This document shows positions 23,915-35,010 of a DNA stretch of 64,000 nucleotides, piece by piece. The translations under genes and the position numbers were made by a program. The DNA comes from Sordariomycetes sp. S80-01Y. Its lineage: Eukaryota; Ascomycota; Sordariomycetes. The stretch lies in NCBI GenBank assembly GCA_037042185.1, contig JAXQJY010000023.1, positions 62,001-126,000 of the forward strand, given 5' to 3'. Under the pieces are notes generated by a model that was not told where the DNA came from, made no database searches, and saw nothing but the letters and a program-made list of their open reading frames with translations. Position 1 is the stretch's first letter. Each line of letters starts with the position of its first letter.

Positions 23915-25972
23915 GGAATGAAGAGTGCTAGATGGTTGGGCAGCAGGAACAGGGCTGATGATCTACGGACACAGCAGGTTAACCACATATTGTAGCGCCA
24001 AAGCAATCTGATCGTCTCCCGTCATGGCCTGGGGCTGATTTGTAATGAAGCTTATCGCTAGATCGCATTGCCTACTGTTGGCAGAAGGAAGTTGAGATGT
24101 GTGTATTGTGGACAGTGAGGCCATCGCTACCACGAGAGGATGTTTGCCTCCACTGTATAACCTGGTAACCCCCGGCGAAAGAACGGGGCCCGAGGCGCCG
24201 TGTCATGGAACTCAAGAAGCAGGCATGGCGAAGGCGGGATTAAGCAGATACAAGATATAAACCAGCCTCGACCTTGCATAGCTCACCTAGTGCACGTGGG
24301 AAGCCTCCGAGGAGGGGATGGCGTTGGCTCCATCTGCCTCGGGACAACTCTCGTAATCATGTTCAGAGCCCGCAATGCACAGTGGGCGCTGTGGTCTGCT
24401 TGCCTCAGCGACCGAAGTTTGTCGGGCTCCAGACGGAATAGACCAGAATATTCCCGGAGTCCTCATATCATGTACTACGTAGAATGATTTGCCGCCCTAG
24501 CGCCCGAATGTTGGGGGGCGTTTAGCCGAGCCCAAACGGGGATTTTCTTACTTTGCCCTATCAAAACCTAGATCGACTTCTGGATTTCGATGTGCGCTTC
24601 TCGGCGATGGGAGGCGCGTGGCGTGGAGCCACGGCTTCGTGACCAAGTCGAGGCACAAGATTAATTACCCCTCACATCTCCTCGGAGCGTGTTGTGCCAA
24701 CAGCACATTCCTCTTTTTCTGTCGAAGTTGCTGCACAACGCGACAACAGCTTACTGGCGCGGGATTATTGGCATCAAGTGATCTGGACATTGCGATGCGC
24801 AAATATCTCGAAGACGCATACATGAAAAGAAAGTGGACGGCGCCGGATGGGTTGTGGGACGTTGACCAGAGACATGGTTGTACTGTAGTACCTGTCCCCC
24901 TTCCGTATGGGCGATTGCTGCAGTCACTTGCTCTCCCTCGAATCGAAGAATCGAGGAGCAAATTTCGTCTGCGTGCCACGCAGCGAGGCTTGGCTGACTG
25001 GCGAGATGACCGCCCCAGTGACGATGTTATTGCCAACTGCTCTGTGACCAAACGGCACCGGGTAGAACACATGGTATCCTGATGTTATCAGTGCGCGAAG
25101 GAGCTGTAAAGCTCGTCTCATGGCTCTGGGCGAGTACGAGGGTCTGACGAGCCGGAATCGCGGAACCTGAGTCAGTAGAGTTCCTCCCGGCGGACGACTG
25201 CCTCCGCGCTGTTCCCGCCACGCTGGGCAGCCGCTGGCATTGACCGCAGTGGCCCCTTAATACTGTCAACCTCTTCCAAATTGTTAGAACGCGAGTGCAG
25301 CTTGGGTGGGCTTTCAACTTTTACACTTGTCGCTCGTCATCAAATCATGGTCCCCACTTTCCTCGTCGCCGCCACAATGAATCCCCCAATTCGCAGTCTG
25401 CATCCGCATCCTCATCCTTGGGCTATCCTATTCTCTCCCATCCCAACCTTAACTTAGCAATCACCCAACTCCGCTACCTGCTGCCCCGTTGCCCATCGTA
25501 TCCTTTCACCTTTGTGGCCTTTCTTCGACGACGCCACGAGGATACCAAGGCCATTCGCGACGTCACCTCCGTTCGACGACCTCGATTATTACACGTCCTC
25601 TTGGCCATAGCCCCTCAGACAGCCGCTGTCGACGCCGCTGGCCGATACCAACGCTTACGTTACCGCTCACCCAACGTTTGGCGCTTCCTATCTTGACTAC
25701 ACAAAAACTCCCGCTTCATCGAGCGACACTCTCGTTGTCGGAATGCTGTGTGACTGCTAGGTCTACCGACTTTCCTACGCCGCATCCGCCGACCCCGAAC
25801 CCACCAGTCGCAAGCCTTTGGATTCTGCCGCGTCGAGCCTATTCGAACTTTATGATCTCTCGAACATTGCCCGTTTGACGACTGGTACTAGCCAGCTACT
25901 TTGCGATCACGCAGTTTTTGCGCGCACAAGAGGTTGTAGGTTTGGTCTGCCTGTTGACCAAATGCTGCCGTC
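23915..25972. other. Intergenic and long 5' leader of wc-1
   Basis: About 2 kb. The first part is the Kap121 3' end and featureless sequence. From about 25300 the strand becomes CT-rich and looks like a transcribed leader. It contains several short upstream frames: one opens at 25347 and ends at 25457, a tiny one starts at 25743, and one starts at ATG 25962, only 11 bases before the wc-1 start and in another frame. Part of the leader could be an unseen intron. Confidence 0.55.
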
Positions 25973-28900
25973 ATGGATGGCTACTATCCACACAATCAAC
26001 TGCAGCGCCAGATGTCACACCCGCAGCAACGGCAGCAGCAGGATCAATCACAGCAGCAGCAACAGCACAATCCGCAAACAATGAACATGAGGGCGCCCGG
26101 GATGTCTAGCCAGGGCATGGGTCCCGACTCGTTGGACAAAATCGTCAACGACAACCAGAGCTCTCTTCTTCGACGACGGAGCATGCCCCAGGGCTTTGCA
26201 AACAATATGCACAACGGAGAACGCCGCATGTCTGAGAACGTTGGGGGGGATATGATGGCATTCGGGGATGTCAATAATGGTATGAGGGGCTATGAGTTCA
26301 ACCAGCCCCAACCAGCGCCATTTCCATCTGTCAACACCAATATCAACATGCAGAATCAGATGGGAAATTATATGGATTACTCCCAAGTCTCGCCTGATCT
26401 GATGGGTGGCATGATTCCTAACCAGTTCGGCGGCATGAACATGGGCATTGGGAACGACGTCAGTCAGATGAATATGTTCTCTCCGGCTGGACAGTATCCC
26501 CCTATGGCTCCTAACGACTTCTCGATGGATATGCCCGACAGCGGTCCCCTAAGCGCAACACCGAGCAACGCACCGACGGGCATGGGAGGCGACGACCAGG
26601 TGAAAGAGGAGATGATGCAACCTCCATACAACACCATGGACTCAACGCATTCGTCTCACACTCCAGGCCTGAACGTCGATCCCAACATGAGTGGCTATGC
26701 TCCTGCAGTGCCCACGCTCCAACACCAGCCCTCCTCGGCAGCTTCATTCTCGCCCCATAAAGATCAATCTTCAGCGAGCATGACGCACCCGAGCTCGTCC
26801 TCTGACCCGACAACGCCGGCGACTGGCCCTGCTGTCGGACCGCAGCCCGAGAAGGAGAAGAAAACGATTTACTCCAAGAGTGGCTTTGACATGCTCAAGG
26901 CGCTATGGCTGGTCGCCACTCGAAAGAACCCTAAAATCCACCTCGGTGCAGTCGACATGTCGTGTGCCTTCGTAGTATGCGACGTCACTATGAACGACTG
27001 CCCCATCATCTACGTCTCCGACAACTTCCAGAATTTGACCGGGTACAGCCGACACGACATTGTCGGTCAAAACTGTCGGTTCCTGCAGGCACCGGACGGA
27101 AACGTCGAGTCTGGGTCTAAGAGAGAATTTGTTGACGATGGCGCTGTGTACAATCTGAAGAAGATGGTTCATGAAGGACGTGAGGTCCAGCAGAGTCTAA
27201 TTAACTATCGAAAGGGTGGCAAGCCGTTCCTCAACTTGCTTACCATGATCCCAATTCCCTGGGACACCGATGAGATCCGATATTTCATTGGTTTCCAGAT
27301 CGACTTGGTTGAGTGTCCAGATGCTGTAGCATCTGGACAAGAGTTTGGAGGCATAAAGGTTAACTACAAGCACAGCGATATTGGTCAGTACATCTGGCAA
27401 CCGCCCAACGCGGGTCAGCTCGAGTCGGAGAACGGCCAAACCCTTGGAGTCGACGATATCTCAACGCTATTGCAGCAGTTTAGCCCCAAGGGCATGGTGT
27501 CAGACTGGCATAGACAATCTTGGGATAAGATGCTCCTCGAGAATACCGACGACGTCGTCCATGTCCTCTCACTAAAGGGTCTCTTTCTTTACCTCTCGCC
27601 CTCCTGCAAACGCATCCTCGAATATGATACAGCAGAATTGGTGGGCAACTCCCTGTCCTCCGTCTGCCACCCGTCGGACATCGTCCCTGTTACACGCGAA
27701 CTCAAAGACACATCGCAAAACAGCCCAGTTAACATTGTCTATCGGATCCGTCGGAAGAACAGCGGCTATACTTGGTTCGAGAGTCATGGATCCTTGTTTG
27801 TGGAGCACGGCAAAGGTCGCAAGTGTATAATCCTCGTTGGGCGTAAGCGCCCTGTGATTGCCCTTAGCCGACGTAGCCTAGACCACTTTGGCGGAATAGG
27901 CGACAGCGAGCTCTGGACTAAGCTTTCTACATCTGGAATGTTCCTGTTCGTCTCTTCTAATATTCGTTCGCTGCTCGACTTGCAACCCGACGACTTGATC
28001 GGGACGAGCATCCAGGAGTTGATGCGTAAGGAATCCCGCCCGGAATTCGGCCGAGCCGTCGAGAAGGCTCGCAGAGGAAAAGTTGTAACGTGCAAGCACG
28101 AGATCCAAAACCGGCGAGGACAAGTCCTGCAGGCGCAAACTGTGCTGTACCCTGGGGATGCTACAGAAGGCCAGAAGCCCTCTTTCCTACTAGCACAGAC
28201 GAAGCTGCTCAAAGCCTCCTCACGAAGTATTGCGCCAGCCGGTAGTACCAAATCGGGATCTGTGGCCGGCAAGTCAGACCCAGGACATCATACTCACTTG
28301 TCCCAACCTGCAGGTGGAAAGCTTGCACCAGGGACACAAGATGCCGCGCTCGCCTCCGACGACAACATGTTCGATGAGTTACGCACTACCAAGTGCTCAA
28401 GCTGGCAATTCGAACTGAGACAGATGGAGAAGATCAACCGTATACTGGCAGAGGAGCTAGGCGGTCTCTTATCCAACAAGAAGAAGAGAAAAAGAAGAAA
28501 GGGCGTCGGGAATATTGTAAGGGACTGCGCGAACTGCCATACGCGAAACACCCCTGAGTGGCGGCGTGGTCCCAGCGGACAGAGAGATCTCTGCAACAGC
28601 TGCGGGTTGCGGTGGGCTAAGCAGGTAAGCAAGCCCCCTCCCTCCCAAAACAACTTAACGTACTAAGAATCTACAGACTGGCCGTGTCTCGCCACGTAAC
28701 TCCTCCAGGGGCAACACTGGGGATTCGCAGAGCAAGAAGTCAGCTTCGCCAATCCACTCCTCGCCGCTACACAAGGGTGTGTCCGCAGAGACACCAAACC
28801 AGCAGCCCGTCGCCAATGGCGAAGGCGCCATCAACCCAGCGCAACTTCACAGTGGCTCCGGTACCCCCAACGCTCCTAGCGGAGCCCCTTCAGCTATCAA

Positions 28901-29012
28901 TTCCATCACAATGCCACCTCCCAGCCAGTCATCTATGGCCGGTAACAACCAAGCCGAGAATGGTATGACTTCTATCCGAGAGGAGCGCGAGACTAGCCAG
29001 GCTGGCAACTGA
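25973..29012 (+). CDS. wc-1: White collar 1 blue-light receptor and GATA transcription factor
   Basis: Flavin-binding photoreceptor that pairs with WC-2 through PAS domains to switch on light-induced and clock genes. Exons 25973-28624 and 28677-29012, 52-bp intron, product 995 residues. In order: a Gln/Met/Asn-rich N-terminus with a short Q tract (residues 13-30); the LOV domain (about 321-446) with the photoactive Cys368 in GQNCRFLQAPDG; PAS B (about 514-625); PAS C (about 645-729); a basic nuclear signal KKKRKRRK near 836-843; and a GATA zinc finger with Cys852, Cys855, Cys874 and Cys877 in a C-x2-C-x18-C-x2-C pattern. The intron falls right after the finger at ..LRWAKQ-TGRVSPRN. The start follows a CT-rich leader with out-of-frame upstream ATGs. 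The Neurospora protein is longer (about 1,167 residues), mainly in the Q-rich ends. Confidence 0.98.
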
Positions 29013-29781
29013 AATACCCCACTCCGAATTACTTGCCCTCAAGCCCTCAATCTCTTCCTTATGTCCTATTGTTGATCAAGGAGCTTGGTACGGGATGCAG
29101 TGGGTTGCATTTCACGCTTGGAAACATGATACCCTTCCTTTCCTTGTCATACCATTATGCTTTCACGCTACTTCTATTGGGAAGATCTTCCCTCAACTTC
29201 TGTACTCAGCATACGACCATATGAGTGCAGGATTTGTTTTTAAGTTGAATTTTCAAGCGTTTCCTAACGCCCGTGACGCAATATTGGGCGTTGGATGCGT
29301 CGGACGGGTCTTTCTCAGAAAACGGCATGGGGTTAGACGGGGAATATACCACACACACGAGGCGTATGGGATCTTTTATGCGAGCGTCTGAATTTGAATT
29401 CACATTCAACATATATACATGACTTCTCTGCTAGGTCTTAACCCACGGCCCACGGCGCCTCGACGGATGGTCGCTGCGGAAACATGTTGGGCGGCAAGTT
29501 GAAAGACACAATGCCGAAGCGAAGAATGTACTTTAGCTGACAGAGGCCGTTGTTATGTACGTCATGATGGTAAACGCTTGCAGGGGCCGAGTGGTAGATT
29601 CGAAGATAAGAAAGACGGTTGGGCCGGGTGAGACGAGACAACATGATGGAAGAATATACGTGATCCAACTTCCTGCACACTGAGCAAGCTTGGGACACCT
29701 CTTGGAAACAATCATTTTCGTGTCTTTCGTTATATTGTCTTTGCACTACGTGATCTATATCGCTGGCAAACATCAAGTGAT
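29013..29781. other. Intergenic between convergent genes
   Basis: 769 bases between wc-1 and the UGGT gene, which converge. It is AT-rich in the middle, as expected for two 3' untranslated regions. No gene is seen. Confidence 0.6.
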
Positions 29782-32700
29782 CTACAGCTCGTCCTTTGTG
29801 TGGATGTGCTCCTCCTCAAACCTCCTACTCTTCGTATTCTGTCCCTGAGCCCTCTTTCCCTCCAGAACCCGCCTCCGACTGTCCAAAGCCTTGATCTCCT
29901 CATCGAACACGGTCCATTCAGGTACCTGCCGTCTCGCCCGATCCAGCTTTGGTTCCTTGGTCTCCGGGTTATTGCAAAGGTCTATTGTCCTTGCGTCCTT
30001 CTGACTCTCATCGCTACACCAGGTCTCACACCAGAGCCACTCCTGAGGAAGACTGTGGATGGGGATTTGGTGTTGCATGTTGTTGGGCAGATCTTGGTCG
30101 AGGTTGGAGAGACTGTTGGGGTCGGCTGACAGGGCGTGGTACTGTTGACGGAGACGGTCGCCGGCGGCGATCTCGCGGAAGCGACGTAAGTCGACAACGT
30201 AGAGAGCGGAGATGTGATAGGGCCGGCCGCGGAGGAAGTTGGCCCAGTAGCCTTGTTTCCAGAAGCGGAAGCCTTCCATTTCTGTGCGAGAGTCGCACAT
30301 TGGCGTGAACCCGTAGGGAGCGCCCTCAAGGTCATGATGGACAAGATCGATCATGTCAGTGCGTACAATCTGGTCCGCGTCGACGAAGATGACCTTGTCC
30401 AAGGACAGAGGGAAGAGGACGTCGAGGAAGAGTATCTTGTAACCCCAAATCTCGCGCTGCTTCTCCTTTTGCTGTCGAAGCCAGTGCGGCCACTTGTAGG
30501 TCACCATCTCATACTTGAAACCGTATTCCTTGGCCATGTAGGGGATGAAATCCTTGAACTCGGGAGATAGGAATTGTTCGATGAACCAAAACTTGACAGT
30601 GTGCTTGGTGTTGCGCATGACAGAGACCATCATGATGTTGAGCATACGCTCATACAAGTGGCCGCTGGCGACGGAGAAGATGTTGATCTCGGCGTGCTCT
30701 TCGGCAGATACGACATTTCTCGCCTTGGAGCCGCCCCCGAAAAGACTCTCGGCGAACTTGAGTCCCTTGGATACAATACTGCCATCCGAGTTCTCATCTT
30801 CATCTAGGACATCGGCACGTTCCATGCCAGGTTTACGCTTGAGCCGTGGGTACAATGTTGCACCTTGGAAATCCATTAGGGCTACATCGGTCCCTTCATC
30901 CCCTGGCACGGCCTCATAACCTTGAGCTCCGATGCTCTCAATGTCGTATATATCGGCGCTCCTTCCCTCTTTCAACTTGATGCTGTAGTAGCCGGGGTTA
31001 GCCTTGAACTGGAAGTAGCCTAAGTTGGCCATGACAATCGTGTCGTCTAGCAGCGGTGTCGCTCCGCTTCCAAGGACAAGTTGTGCACCTCGAGGCGGAC
31101 TGCCTTTCGTTTCTCTGGAATGGCCCTCTATAAGTATGTTCTCAAGCTCGTAGAGTGCTTCCACGTCGCCCTTAAGGCTGCTAAGCTTGATGTTGTCAAG
31201 ATCATGGACCGAGACCTCAGGAGACACCAGCCATGCAGGAGGCACGTTCATACCAACTGTCAACAAAGTCTCAGACGGGAGCCCCCTGAAAGTGGCGTTC
31301 AGGTGTTGGGGTTTCCCCGACTCATCAAACGATGGCCGAGATTCCAAAACATAGCGGTAGAAACGCTTGACAGGAAGCTCTGTGATTTTGTTCTTCGGGT
31401 TGATGAAAAGCTTTAAATATACGCCATCGAGCTCAGAGAGAACCTTCAAGATTGGCGCCCACCTTTGGCCTTGTTCGCTTAAAGGATTCAGAAGACCGGC
31501 AATATGCACACTCGCCTTTTCTGGATCTCCAACTTCTATGGCTGAGTACTTCGACTCCCACTGATCGTAGATGGTGGTTCGGATACCGGGCGCTGACTCG
31601 AAGATACCTTCTGGAAGATCAGAAATAGAGGATAGTGCTATGAGAGAAGTGATCTTGGCTGCAGCGATCGGGTCCGACAGCTTGTCACCGAGCCCAAGAT
31701 CTTCCAGAGCAGCATAGACGGGAAGGATGCGATTGCTCCTCTCGTATTCTAGAAGCTGAAGGAAGTCATCTTCGCTGAAAGAAGCATCGTCGCCGATGGG
31801 GCCAACAACGCGACCGTTCAGAAAAACTAGCTGAGAGCCAGGCTGCAATTTTGATGTCGCTAAGAACTCACTCAGGGCAATGTCGAAGCTCGCATCGGGA
31901 TCGAGAAGCTCCGCAGCTTGCAGCACCTGAGTCAGTTCGTCTTGGGTCTTTATGGACGCAAGCTGGCCTTTGTCATGCAGGGCAAAATTGACCTTAGAAG
32001 CGGATTGGCCAGGCTCGGGGTTATGGATTATGTCGAGGCGCACACCGGGGTTGTTGTGCTTGAATTGCAAAGCTTCCAAGACCAACTCACGTCCGTTCAG
32101 CGTGTTCAAGTCGGCCACAGCGGTGAGAACTGCCCAGTTCTCCTTTGTGGTGTCGGTGCTACTCTCCAGAACAGGAATATTGTCAAACACTTTCGAGTGA
32201 TCGTTGAGTATCTTGTTCACATTGAGGACGTTGAGCGTGCCATCCTCGTCAGGTAGGATGTATGTGTTACGCCGAGAAGACGCCTTTTCGAGAAAGATAC
32301 TCGGTGCCCATATGTCGTCGTCGAGCTGCCCCTGGAAAACGCCCATCTGCATGATTTGCAGATCTTCGAAGAACCTGGAGCTGACGGCTTGCAGCCAGTT
32401 CTTTTCTCGAGGAATCGCGACGCCGTCCGCAAAGATTGGGCAGGTGGAGGTATCTGCATTGAGGCGGCGAGACCATTTGTTCGCAAGATTGATTTGTTCA
32501 ATGTAGCCATCCGCCTTCAAGATATCTGCTAGACTCCAAGAAGTGGAATCCTCCTGCAACTTATGGTGGCTGATAGTGGCGCTTAGAACCTTCTCACTTA
32601 GATCAATTTTCACATCTTCCTCGAATGCTTTCAAGTAATCAGCGAGCGCTTCGACTCCATAGTTCTCGGCAAGATGGTAAGCCACCTTTGCTTGGTGGGT

Positions 32701-34336
32701 GGCATCCGAAGTGAACGCGAGGGGCACCAGGCCAAAGCGAATCGGGATCCCCCGCTTCATTAAACCAAGGATCTGGATGACAGTCTTGACATCGTGTATG
32801 TCGGCCATGTCGACCGGAAGGACAAGATTGAAAATATTCAGTCCGATAGGCGGTAATTGGCCAGGTGCAGTCCTTTGAAGCAACTGATGTGAATTAGACT
32901 TGTGACATGGTCGTTGGAAAGTAAAACTTACGGCTTGGAGAGTCTTTGGATAACTACTGTAGCGTTCGTCTGCCTCCAAGTCGTTCAGCCAAATAATGAC
33001 TCTTCCATTCTCGTTCCTGTCTGTCCAGTCGAATCTGGGCGCCTCGTCCTGAGCTTTGGCTGTAGCCACTTCTCTGTGACCAAGCAACGAAACGGCTTGC
33101 TTTCCACTGAAGCCTAAATCACGAACGCCACTGAGTAGCTTGCGCTCCCGGCGAATCATATCAACCAGTGTGAAAGGCTCGATCTGCCTTTCGATGAGCT
33201 GGACGCCATTCATCCAAAGATAGTTGATACCCCCTGGGGCGGCCTTCTCGCGATTGTTTTTGTGCTCTGCCAAAAAGACTTCCGATATGTCATGGGAGGC
33301 GATCGCAGAAGAAAACTTGGGAAGATCCTGTGTAAGCTTTACTAGAGAGTCAAGTGGCTGCTCGCTTTGTAGAACGAAGGACGCAGCCCTCAACCCGAGC
33401 TCTGACAGCTCTGAAGTCGAGAGAGGCTTCAGATCGGCAATGTCCTCTTCTTCATCCAGTAGCGTTTCACCAACAACAGGCTTCTGCGAGCCATCTTGGG
33501 AGGCTTCGCGATCATCAATCACGATGTAGTCTGTCTTCTTCAGAGCGAGTTCTACACCATATCCACTCACTGGGAGAGCTTCGGCCGGAGCTTCTGGACT
33601 TTTGCGATAGCGGAGCTTGTATCGGAGCTCGCCCTTCTGCGCTGCCTCATAAAGCGTCTTGTGGAAGAGACCGAACTCTTTCGCTGTCGGATCTCCGTAA
33701 AGTACCGCTTCCTTTCCGACGCCTAGCGCTCGCTCGAAGGGAAGATCGGCTGTAGCACTTGGGTAGGGTTTCAGCACTGCAAAGAGATCTGGAATTCTTC
33801 CATACTCACAGTCCTTGAGACAAGGATCTCCCCGGTGTATCCAAGGATGAGCTGCAGTATTGAAATCCGTCTATCAACACCCAATTGTAGCAGTCGTTGG
33901 TCTCCTCAAGCTCTTGCTGCACCGAAGTTGAGTAGTATTGGTAGTGGGCTTCGATCCTAGGGGCGGCTGTTCGGAGCGAAAGTGCAAGGTTGAAAGTAGA
34001 CAGAGCTTCTGGACTCGTAATGTGACCGTCTTTTTGTAATATGTCCAGGAACAAGGCGTAAAGCTCGGCGTCTGTGGCAGCGGATCCAAAATCGTCGGCC
34101 GCGATTCGATCGAGGAGGGGAAAGTAAGAAGTTGCATTCTCGGAAGCCGCAGTCTCTCTGAAATAGTTAGGTCAGTTCGTAATTTTGGTTGCGCCAGCTT
34201 ACAGGAGCTCGAGCAGATACGGTCCAGAAGAGAAGGCTGCCTTCAGGCCGACGTTGACCGAAGGACCTGCCGAAGCCCCAAGAATGGCCAGCAGAGCCAT
34301 GTAAAGACTACATGGAGTCTGGAGTAGTCGCAACAT
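29782..34336 (-). CDS. UDP-glucose:glycoprotein glucosyltransferase (UGGT, GT24)
   Basis: ER-lumen folding sensor that re-glucosylates N-glycans on misfolded glycoproteins so that they rebind calnexin. Four exons: 34336-34203, 34157-33810, 33757-32932 and 32883-29782; introns 45, 52 and 48 bp; product 1,469 residues, normal for UGGT. Residues 1-22 are a signal peptide. The thioredoxin-like repeats begin with ETAASENATSYFPLLDRIA. The GT24 catalytic domain occupies about the last 300 residues, opening at INIFSVASGHLYERM, with a DxD-type metal site DAD near 1271-1273 in VIFVDADQIVRTDM. The C-terminus is ..HIHTKDEL, an ER-retrieval signal. Intron 2 uses an AAG acceptor, without which the frame breaks after ..SLSQGL. 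Intron 3 is in frame and stop-free. Divergent from coatomer alpha. Confidence 0.97.
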
Positions 34337-35010
34337 AGCGTAGGATGATTCCTTTCGAGTCGTAATATGTGCGACAGGGAGGGACCGCCATCCGTGGAGG
34401 GGCGATGCCGAGTCGAGGAAGCTGTTGTAGGTAGCTTGGTCGAAACAGGCTCTCGGAACTTTCTGCTGGGGACAAGAGTCATGAATGTTCCAATGTTTCT
34501 GGCTCCTCCCAGCGAGGCCTCTTGAGAAGACAACCCCAATGCTAAGTTGCCAAACTATGCTTCAAGGGTGAACGACAACAATGGACACCTTTCACGAAGT
34601 CGTAGCTCAGTGGTTACGAAATGACCCAAAGCGGCTTAGTGAGCTCAATGACGTCCAGGGGTTCACGCTGCTGTTTAGTGGGGTCCTCAATCATCAAGGG
34701 GCAACGGCCGCGGCGGTGAGGGTGTCTTGGCGGAAGAACTTTGTTGCGGCCCCTCGAGACGATGCCCACAATTGGAGACAGTGCCTGGCGGACAGGACAC
34801 GCATCGCAACAGGAGGCAGACAGCCCACCCGATCTTTATGAAACTCGACCATCGCCGACTCTCCCCCGGGTCTGTACTTTTGGCCAATTTACATCAACGA
34901 CCTCTACCGGGCGGAATCAACACAATTTAACTGTCACCACCATCCTCCGGCTTTGTCTCGCCTCCTTCCCTTGATGCTCGAAGCTGCGGCTTCACCTCCC
35001 CGCCGCCAAT
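34337..35010. promoter_or_regulatory. Shared divergent promoter region, UGGT / coatomer alpha
   Basis: 674 bases between two divergent starts whose products both act in the early secretory pathway. It contains TGACGTCC near 34649, close to the TGACGTCA core bound by bZIP factors. CT-rich tracts lie near 34900-35000. An 86-codon frame at 34581-34841 has no family features. The regulatory role is inferred from position only. Confidence 0.5.

Noticed and set aside
24618-25082. 154-codon frame between Kap121 and wc-1
   Set aside because: Starts at GTG, has no family resemblance and ends without a plausible gene structure.
34600-34680. tRNA-like GTAGCTCAGTGGTTA with GGGTTCACG downstream
   Set aside because: The D arm does not close, the downstream block is a poor B box, and no acceptor stem pairs.
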